12,515 nucleotides of DNA, from contig CANQMG010000043.1 in the NCBI GenBank assembly GCA_947624925.1, positions 1 to 12,515 of the forward strand. The letters are read 5' to 3'. Within the stretch, counting starts at the first letter, position 1; every line of letters starts with the position of its first letter. The position numbers and the translations under genes are program-made. This document shows positions 7,624-12,515 of this stretch, one piece after another. The notes under the pieces are model-generated. The model was not told where the DNA came from. It worked only from the letters and a program-made list of their open reading frames with translations, and did no database searches. Source of the stretch: an uncultured Clostridia bacterium (lineage in GTDB: Bacteria; Bacillota; Clostridia; TANB77; CAG-508).

Positions 7624-7701
7624 ATATATAGTTTATGTAAAGCCTATGTGGACATATTAATAGAAAAATAAGTAAAATATTAAAAGTTAGGGGAGCTAAA
7701 A

Positions 7702-8583
7702 ATGGAAAAACAAATTAAGAATTTCTTAGAATTTCTAGAATTTGATAAAAAATTATCAAATAACACATTACAATCTTACGAAAGAGATATAATGCAATTT
7801 CATAGATACTTAGAGAGTAAAAAATTGAATTATACTAAAGTTACGCAAGATGATATTAAAGAATATTTAGAATATCTAGGAAATGAAGGGAAAAAGACAT
7901 CTAGTATTTCTAGAGGTTTAGCTTCTATTAGGTCATTCTATCAATATGAATTAAGAACTAAAAAAACAAAAAAAGATCCAACTGCAGATGTTCAATCTCC
8001 AAAAGTAGAAAAAAAGGCACCAAGTATACTTTCATCACAAGAAATAGAATTACTTTTAGACCAACCAAAGAATGTAGATTTAAAGGGAATTAGAGATAAA
8101 GCTATGCTTGAGTTTGCATATGCTACAGGAATGAGAGTAACAGAAATAATATCATTAAATGTAGAAGATGTAAATTTAGATGAGGCATATGTTGTATGTA
8201 ACGGAAATTCAAGACAAAGAACAATACCATTAGGAACTCTTTCTTTAAAGGCTTTAAAGGAATATATACAAAATGCTAGAGATATATTAATAAAGGATAG
8301 TTCAGAAAAAGCATTATTTGTTAATACTAATGGAAGAAGACTTACAAGACAAGGATTTTGGAAGATTATTAAATATTATAAAGAACAAGCACATATAACA
8401 AAAGATATAACTCCACATGTTTTAAGACATTCATTTGCTACACATTTATTACAAAATGGTGCAGATTTAAAATCTATACAAACAATGTTAGGACATTCAG
8501 ATATATCTTCAACTCAAGTATATATGCAATTTCAAGATGATAGTATAAAGAATATATATAAAAAAGCACACCCAAGAGCTTAA
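7702..8583 (+). CDS. xerD: Tyrosine recombinase XerD
   Basis: XerD and XerC exchange DNA strands at dif sites to resolve chromosome dimers at division. The 293-aa length is typical. The N-terminal SAM-like core-binding domain covers about 1-95 (SNNTLQSYERD, SISRGLASIRSFYQY) and the catalytic domain about 107-293. R145 (ATGMRVTE), H239 and R242 (PHVLRHSFATHLL), H265 (LGHSDISSTQ) and the nucleophile Y274 are present, and the protein ends in HPRA exactly as XerD does. The beta-hairpin that normally holds the catalytic lysine (GKGNKER in E. coli) reads CNGNSRQR (167-174), with Asn in place of Lys and one extra residue. GGGGAG (7690-7695) precedes the ATG by 6 nt. The spoIIM neighbour also supports XerD over XerC or an integrase. 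Confidence 0.9.
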   Translation: MEKQIKNFLEFLEFDKKLSNNTLQSYERDIMQFHRYLESKKLNYTKVTQDDIKEYLEYLGNEGKKTSSISRGLASIRSFYQYELRTKKTKKDPTADVQSPKVEKKAPSILSSQEIELLLDQPKNVDLKGIRDKAMLEFAYATGMRVTEIISLNVEDVNLDEAYVVCNGNSRQRTIPLGTLSLKALKEYIQNARDILIKDSSEKALFVNTNGRRLTRQGFWKIIKYYKEQAHITKDITPHVLRHSFATHLLQNGADLKSIQTMLGHSDISSTQVYMQFQDDSIKNIYKKAHPRA

Positions 8584-8605
8584 TAAATATAATATTTCAA
8601 ATTAT

Positions 8606-8669
8606 AAAAATATAATGAGTTTATAGCATCTAAGAAGTGAAATAAGGTGCAAGTTTCATTATATTTTTT
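8606..8669 (+). terminator. Hairpin terminator after xerD
   Basis: Arms AAAAATATAATGA (8606-8618) and TCATTATATTTTT (8656-8668) pair perfectly over 13 bp and end in six Ts. The 37-nt loop can form a small inner hairpin (GCATC with GGTGC). This closes the xerD transcript; rsmE starts 30 bp later, so its own promoter is unclear or it relies on read-through. Confidence 0.55.
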
Positions 8670-8698
8670 AATTTATAAAAATAGTAGAAGGAATGAAT

Positions 8699-9439
8699 AT
8701 GCCCAAATTTTTTGTATCAGAAAAACAATTAAAAGAAAATACAATAACAATTACTGGAAATGATGTTAATCATATAAAAAATGTACTAAGATTAAGAATA
8801 AATGATAAAATAGATATTTGCCTAAAAGAAAATAATACTACATATATTTGTCGTATTGATGATTTTTTAGAAAAAGAAGTTATATGTAAAATGCAGGAAA
8901 AAGTTTTATTTTCCACAGAGCCAAAAACTTATATACATTTATTTCAAGGATTACCTAAAGCCGACAAAATGGAATATATAATTGAAAAAGGAACAGAAGT
9001 TGGTATAAGTGAGATAACACCAGTTTATATGAATAGGTGTATTTCTAAATTGGATAAAAATAAAGAGAAAAATAAAATTGAAAGATGGAATAAAATTGCA
9101 GAAGTAGCAGCAAAACAATCAGGGAGAGACTTTATTCCTATTGTTAATAATTTAATAAATTTTAACGATATTATTGAAATAGTTAAAGATTATGATGTTG
9201 TAATATTAGCTTATGAAAAGGAACAAGATTTAAAATTAAAAGATGTACTTAAAAGATGTAATAATGTTAAAAAAGTTGCAATAATTGTAGGAACAGAGGG
9301 AGGAATAGAAGAACTAGAAGTACAGTATTTAAAAGATAAGGCAAAAGTTCAAGTTATTACATTGGGAAAAAGAATTTTGAGAACTGAAACTGCATCAATA
9401 ATGATGGCTAGTAATATAATTTATGAATTGGAGGATTAA
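8699..9439 (+). CDS. rsmE: 16S rRNA (uracil1498-N3)-methyltransferase
   Basis: RsmE methylates U1498 of 16S rRNA using S-adenosylmethionine, in the fully assembled 30S subunit. ATG 8699 is chosen because the GAAGGA motif (8687-8692) ends 6 nt before it, while the in-frame ATG at 8693 touches the motif; MPKFFV is also the usual beginning. The 246-aa protein has the N-terminal PUA-like domain (about 1-70, with NHIKNVLRL at 24-32) and the C-terminal SPOUT knot domain. KADKMEYIIEKGTEVG (87-102), AAKQSGR (137-143), VGTEGG (197-202) and LGKRILRTETA (222-232) are the family's SAM-binding and knot motifs. The next gene begins 3 nt after the stop. Confidence 0.95.
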   Translation: MPKFFVSEKQLKENTITITGNDVNHIKNVLRLRINDKIDICLKENNTTYICRIDDFLEKEVICKMQEKVLFSTEPKTYIHLFQGLPKADKMEYIIEKGTEVGISEITPVYMNRCISKLDKNKEKNKIERWNKIAEVAAKQSGRDFIPIVNNLINFNDIIEIVKDYDVVILAYEKEQDLKLKDVLKRCNNVKKVAIIVGTEGGIEELEVQYLKDKAKVQVITLGKRILRTETASIMMASNIIYELED

Positions 9440-9442
9440 AGT

Positions 9443-9988
9443 TTGAAAAAAAATGATAATACAAATATAAAGAAAACTACTAAAAAGCAAGAAAAAATAA
9501 AAGAAGAAAATATAAAAAAGTTTGCTGAAAAAATAGAAGAAAATAAAAAAATTTCAATAAAGTTTTCAAAAAAAATAAAGATATTAGTATTTATAAATAT
9601 TATTATAGCTCTTGTACTTGCTATTTACTTTTTTTTAATGAATTTGTCTCTTATTCAAGTTGATATGAAATTAAATTTAAAAATATATAACATAGCTAGT
9701 ATAATAATCTCAGTTTTATCGGTTGTTTTATTAGAAATTAGTTATAAAAAAGAAAATGGATATATTTTTTTACATGGTATAGAGGCCTTTGTTGTATCTA
9801 TTGTTACTTTATATATAATTAATGTATATATGGTTAATATTAATCTATATAATAATATAATACTTGTTATTCCATTAGTTATTGGTGCATATTATATAAT
9901 TAAAGCTTTGACGATTTATATAAAGATGAAAAAAGAAGACTTGAAACAAAAAAATGATATTTCAGAAATAGTAAAGAGAGGAAAATAA
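9443..9988 (+). CDS. Hypothetical four-helix membrane protein
   Basis: The start is TTG at 9443, 8 nt after GGAGG (9430-9434), which lies inside the end of rsmE; no ATG in this frame gives a better fit. The 181-aa protein begins with about 45 very basic and acidic residues (long Lys/Glu runs, probably a helical cytoplasmic arm). Four membrane helices follow at about 46-66, 81-99, 108-133 and 137-160, and then a charged tail. There are no catalytic motifs and I do not recognise a family. It sits between rsmE and yicC with gaps of 3 and 2 bp, so it belongs to the same transcript; this does not reveal its role. Confidence 0.75.
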   Translation: MKKNDNTNIKKTTKKQEKIKEENIKKFAEKIEENKKISIKFSKKIKILVFINIIIALVLAIYFFLMNLSLIQVDMKLNLKIYNIASIIISVLSVVLLEISYKKENGYIFLHGIEAFVVSIVTLYIINVYMVNINLYNNIILVIPLVIGAYYIIKALTIYIKMKKEDLKQKNDISEIVKRGK

Positions 9989-9990
9989 TT

Positions 9991-10863
9991 ATGATAAAAA
10001 GTATGACAGGTTATGGAAGAGGTAGAATAGATGTAGACGGAAGAGAATATACTGTAGAAATAAAATCTGTAAATCATAAATATTGTGATATATCTGTTAA
10101 AATTCCTAGAACTATTAGTTATTTAGAAGAAAAAGTAAAAAAAGAAGTTTCTGCATGTGTTTCTAGAGGAAAAATTGATGTGTTTATTACATTTAATAAT
10201 AACAGTAATAAGGGAAGACAAATAAAATTGAATACTGAACTTGCAGACTTATATATTAAGGAACTCAGAAATCTAGCTACTGTTTCTAATATAAATGCAG
10301 ATATAAATGTAACTGATATTAGTAAATTTCCAGATGTATTAGTTATAGATAATATAGAAGATGAAGAAGAAATATGGAATGAACTAAAGAGTTGTTTAAA
10401 TCAAGCTTTAAATAATTTTATGGAAATGAGACAAGCAGAGGGAAAAAAGATATATGAAGATTTAGAAAAGAGAATAGATAATATAAATGAACAAACAAAA
10501 AAAATTTCTCAAATTTCTACTGGACTTGTTGAAGAATATATAGTAAAATTAAAAACAAGAATTAAAGAATTATTAAAAACAGATGTTATTGATGAAAATA
10601 GACTTGCAATGGAAACTGTTATATATGCAGATAAATGTTCAGTTGAAGAAGAAATAACAAGACTTATAAGTCATATAAGTCAATTTAAGAATTTAATTAA
10701 ATCTGAGAATGTAGGAAAGAAAATAGATTTTTTAATTCAAGAAATGAATAGAGAAACAAATACTATAGGTTCTAAGGCAAATAGTATTGATATAACTAAT
10801 ATAGTTATAAATATAAAAACAGAGCTAGAAGATATTAGAGAACAAGTTCAAAATATTGAATAA
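9991..10863 (+). CDS. YicC/YloC-family endoribonuclease
   Basis: The family member YicC of E. coli is an endoribonuclease acting on small RNAs and mRNAs; YloC is the Bacillus version. MIKSMTGYGRG (1-11) is the family's signature start. The middle is helical and charged. The C-terminal domain has AMETVIYADKCSVEEEITRL (206-225), where the acidic residues are the probable metal site, and MNRETNTIGSK (252-262), matching the usual MNREANTLGSK with one Ala-to-Thr change. It ends in DIREQVQNIE. The 290-aa length is normal. GAGAGGA precedes the ATG. The next genes are remA, rpoZ and gmk, the conserved Firmicutes order, which makes the identification secure. Confidence 0.93.
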   Translation: MIKSMTGYGRGRIDVDGREYTVEIKSVNHKYCDISVKIPRTISYLEEKVKKEVSACVSRGKIDVFITFNNNSNKGRQIKLNTELADLYIKELRNLATVSNINADINVTDISKFPDVLVIDNIEDEEEIWNELKSCLNQALNNFMEMRQAEGKKIYEDLEKRIDNINEQTKKISQISTGLVEEYIVKLKTRIKELLKTDVIDENRLAMETVIYADKCSVEEEITRLISHISQFKNLIKSENVGKKIDFLIQEMNRETNTIGSKANSIDITNIVINIKTELEDIREQVQNIE

Positions 10864-10891
10864 ATTTATAATAAAGAAAAGGGGTTATAAA

Positions 10892-11143
10892 ATGCAATTA
10901 ATTAATATAGGATTTGGAAATGTTGTATCATCAAGCAGAATAATAGCAATCGTAAGTCCAGAATCTGCTCCAATAAAAAGAATTGTACAGGAAGCAAAAG
11001 ACAATTCTATGGCTATAGATGCAACTTGTGGTAGACGTACAAGAGCAGTTATTATTATGGATTCAGGACATGTAATATTATCATCAGTTCAGTCGGAAAC
11101 TGTTGCTGGTAGATTAGATAAAGATATTCAATCAGAAGAATAA
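10892..11143 (+). CDS. remA: RemA/DUF370 DNA-binding regulator
   Basis: RemA in Bacillus subtilis is a ring-forming DNA-binding protein that activates biofilm matrix genes and osmoprotection genes. The ATG at 10892 follows AAAAGGGG (10877-10884) by 7 nt; a longer in-frame extension starting inside yicC has no support. The 83-aa protein keeps the family core: MQLINIGFGNVVSSSRIIAIVSP, SAPIKR, and DATCGRRTRAVIIMDSGHVILSS. The arginines at 48, 49 and 51 in that motif are those implicated in DNA contact. Its place between yicC and rpoZ is the standard one. Whether it controls matrix genes in this organism is unknown. Confidence 0.93.
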   Translation: MQLINIGFGNVVSSSRIIAIVSPESAPIKRIVQEAKDNSMAIDATCGRRTRAVIIMDSGHVILSSVQSETVAGRLDKDIQSEE

Positions 11144-11156
11144 AAGGAGGAAAAAA

Positions 11157-11345
11157 ATGATAGTAGAACCAAATGTTACAGATTTATTAAAAAAGGTAAA
11201 TAACAGATATGAATTAGTAGTTGCTGTTGCAAAAAGAGCAAGGCAATTATCTAATGACGAAGATTCGCTAACTAATTCAGATGAAGAATCAGCTGTTACA
11301 TTAGCTGCAATTGAAATTGCAGAAGGTAAGGTGAAAGTATGCTAG
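11157..11345 (+). CDS. rpoZ: DNA-directed RNA polymerase omega subunit
   Basis: Omega helps fold and stabilise the beta' subunit of RNA polymerase. The 62-aa protein is at the short end of the family but complete: PNVTDLLKKVNNRYELVVAVAKRARQL (5-31) is the diagnostic block, and VTLAAIEIAEGKVKV (47-61) is the second conserved helix. GGAGG (11145-11149) lies 7 nt before the ATG, and the gene starts 13 bp after remA. Its stop overlaps the gmk start by 7 nt (ATGCTAG), so RNA polymerase subunit and nucleotide kinase synthesis are coupled. Confidence 0.93.
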   Translation: MIVEPNVTDLLKKVNNRYELVVAVAKRARQLSNDEDSLTNSDEESAVTLAAIEIAEGKVKVC

Positions 11346-11902
11346 TAATATTATCTGGTGTAGCAGGTGCAGGAAAAGATACAATAAAAAAAGAACTAAT
11401 AAAAAGGATGTCTAATGTAGTAACAATTCCATCATATACAGATAGACCAAAAAGACCAGGGGATGTAGAAGGTGGAACATATAATTTTGTAACAACAGAA
11501 CAATTTGAAGAAATGATAAAAAATAATGAATTATATGAATACAATGTTCATCATAATCACTATTATGGTACATCTAAAAAAATTTTTAATGACACAGTAA
11601 AAGAGGGAAAGATAATAGTAAAAGACATAGATGTAAATGGAACAGAAAATTTAATTAATATTTTAAAAGATGATATGAAGGTTGTTACAATATTTTTAAG
11701 AGTACCAAAAGATGAGTTAGAAAATAGATTAAAAAATAGAATAGACAAGCCATCTATAAAAGAAATACAATTAAGATTAAATAGATTTGATTATGAAGAA
11801 TCTAAAATTGGAATATATGATTATGTATTAAAAAATGATGATTTAGAAAAAACAACACAAATTATTATGACGATTATAAACAATGAATATAAAATGCAAT
11901 AA
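11339..11902 (+). CDS. gmk: Guanylate kinase, divergent
   Basis: Gmk converts GMP to GDP with ATP. The 187-aa protein has a P-loop GVAGAGKDT (7-15), where Asp replaces the usual Ser or Gly after the Lys. It also has the GMP-binding block SYTDRPKRPGDVEGGTY (32-48), where the usual TTR is TDR. The second block is HHNHYYGTS (71-79), close to the HGNYYGT family motif, and is followed by KDIDVNG (95-101), close to EIDVQG. Arg-rich lid and C-terminal helices follow. It is somewhat shorter than typical (about 200). Position directly after rpoZ, as in other Firmicutes, argues for gmk, but the changed motifs leave room for altered substrate or efficiency. A purine stretch with AAGG just inside rpoZ serves as binding site. 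Confidence 0.83.
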   Translation: MLVILSGVAGAGKDTIKKELIKRMSNVVTIPSYTDRPKRPGDVEGGTYNFVTTEQFEEMIKNNELYEYNVHHNHYYGTSKKIFNDTVKEGKIIVKDIDVNGTENLINILKDDMKVVTIFLRVPKDELENRLKNRIDKPSIKEIQLRLNRFDYEESKIGIYDYVLKNDDLEKTTQIIMTIINNEYKMQ

Positions 11903-11908
11903 ATGCAA

Positions 11909-11943
11909 AGTTCTTGATATATAAAAGTTATATATCAAGAACT
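11909..11943 (+). terminator. Strong hairpin after gmk
   Basis: Perfect 15-bp arms AGTTCTTGATATATA (11909-11923) and TATATATCAAGAACT (11929-11943) with a 5-nt loop, starting 7 nt after the gmk stop. There is no T run directly after it (GAAATATT follows), so it is an atypical terminator or an mRNA 3'-end stabiliser. Confidence 0.5.
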
Positions 11944-11976
11944 GAAATATTATGCAAAATTAAATAATTTTTTTAT

Positions 11977-12052
11977 GCTATTATAGCTCAGTAGGTAGAG
12001 CAACAGATTCGTAACCTGTAGGTCGCCAGTTCGATTCTGGCTAATAGCTCCA
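11977..12052 (+). tRNA. tRNA-Thr, anticodon CGU
   Basis: A complete 76-nt cloverleaf: acceptor GCTATTA/TAATAGC, D stem GCTC/GAGC, T stem GCCAG/CTGGC with TTCGATT loop, discriminator T and encoded CCA. The anticodon loop TTCGTAA gives anticodon CGU (12010-12012), reading the threonine codon ACG. The anticodon stem ACAGA/CCTGT has an A-C mismatch at its last pair (31-39). All other stems are perfect. Confidence 0.93.
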
Positions 12053-12090
12053 TATGTGCGGTGCAAACACACTGCAATTAATAATTAATA

Positions 12091-12174
12091 GTGAATAATG
12101 AAAAATGAATAATCTTTAATTAATAGAGAAGTACATTTGGAATTATTCATTATTCAATTTTCATTGTTCATTAT
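12091..12174. repeat. AT-rich imperfect inverted repeat
   Basis: The left arm (12091-12113, TGAATAATGAAAAATGAATAAT) is approximately the reverse complement of the right arm (12142-12174, with ATTATTCATTATTCAATTTT and a further TCATTGTTCATTAT). About 28 bp separate them, with ATTAATA-type repeats outside. It looks like a small palindromic intergenic element. I see no coding capacity, and I cannot tell whether it is mobile. Confidence 0.5.
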
Positions 12175-12254
12175 CTTTTTAGAGTATTCAAGTTGTATTG
12201 TTTTTATTCAATAATATAAATCCATAATAATGAATTAAAATATTTATAAAACTA

Positions 12255-12283
12255 TTGACATCTACAAACATATGTTTTAGAAT
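12255..12283 (+). promoter_or_regulatory. Sigma-A promoter of the ORF6N gene
   Basis: Consensus TTGACA (12255-12260), 17 bp, TAGAAT (12278-12283), giving a short leader before the ATG at 12310. It is the best -35 box in the window. Confidence 0.7.
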
Positions 12284-12309
12284 ATATACAAATAAAAGGA
12301 TGTGAATTT

Positions 12310-12515
12310 ATGAAAGAAAATAATTTAGCAATTCAAAATGAACTACCAAATGATGATATAAAAAATTTAATATATACTATAAGAGGTAAGCAAGTTATGC
12401 TAGATAGTGATGTTGCTGCATTATATCATTAACAAACCAAAAGGATAAATGAAACTGTAAGTAGAAACAAAGAAAGATTTCCAGAAAATTTTTGTTTTCA
12501 ATTAACAGAGGAGGA
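12310..12515 (+). pseudogene. ORF6N-domain protein, interrupted by TAA, runs off the window
   Basis: ORF6N proteins are DNA-binding-type proteins of phages and mobile genes, related in context to KilA-N antirepressors. The ATG at 12310 follows AAAAGGA (12294-12300) by 9 nt and a good promoter. Residues 24-39 (IRGKQVMLDSDVAALY) are the standard ORF6N beginning. The TAA at 12430-12432 then stops the frame after 40 codons. The same frame goes on with QTKRINETVSRN and RFPENFCFQLTEE, the rest of the domain, to the window end, so only one codon is wrong. This looks like a nonsense mutation, or an error in the sequence; start at an internal codon is not supported by a binding site. The 3' end is not in the window, so full length and C-terminal domain are unknown. 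Confidence 0.75.

Noticed and set aside
12030..12052. Attachment site at the 3' end of the tRNA-Thr gene
   Set aside because: No second copy of the tRNA end is present in the window and no integrase gene is seen.

Overview
The window is a strongly AT-rich piece of a low-GC Gram-positive chromosome. SpoIIM, RemA (DUF370), a YlbF-family protein, strong GGAGG-type ribosome binding sites and the order yicC-remA-rpoZ-gmk all point to a spore-forming lineage of the Clostridia, probably an uncultured gut-type organism. Every gene I can support is on the + strand. Spacing is tight, and the genes are housekeeping or conserved apart from the last ~450 bases.

Layout. Positions 25-2257 hold the end of a pyrimidine operon: pyrC, then pyrF, which needs a +1 frameshift. 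Positions 2345-4757 hold a GT-B glycosyltransferase, a YlbF-family protein, a hairpin terminator and a small membrane protein with an HExxH motif. A good sigma-A promoter at 4776-4804 starts a group with a degenerate HD-like protein, a 75-aa partner overlapping it by 4 nt, an endonuclease Q-type PHP protein (also needing a +1 frameshift) and spoIIM. xerD has its own promoter and a downstream hairpin. Then come rsmE, a four-helix membrane protein, yicC, remA, rpoZ and a divergent gmk. The window ends with a strong hairpin, a tRNA-Thr(CGU), an AT-rich inverted repeat, and a promoter in front of an ORF6N-domain gene broken by a TAA.

Most important observation. Reading all genes codon by codon (about 3,700 codons), I find exactly two in-frame CGG codons, one in pyrF (2053-2055) and one in the endonuclease Q gene (6461-6463). 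Each sits exactly where the reading frame must move by +1 to recover the conserved rest of the protein, and each is followed by A (CGGA), so that skipping the C gives a GGA glycine codon where the family has glycine. CGG occurs about a dozen times out of frame in coding DNA, so the trinucleotide itself is tolerated. The simplest idea that fits both sites is that CGG is unassigned or very poorly decoded here and acts as a +1 frameshift (or CGGA quadruplet) signal; neither gene would then be broken. Two sites in one window are suggestive but not proof. A genome-wide CGG census and a tRNA-Arg(CCG) search would decide it.

How the genes work together. pyrC and pyrF serve UMP synthesis. yicC, remA, rpoZ and gmk form a conserved block linking RNA turnover, matrix/osmotic gene control, RNA polymerase assembly and guanine nucleotide supply. 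rsmE modifies 16S rRNA, XerD resolves chromosome dimers, endonuclease Q repairs deaminated DNA, and SpoIIM acts in engulfment during sporulation.
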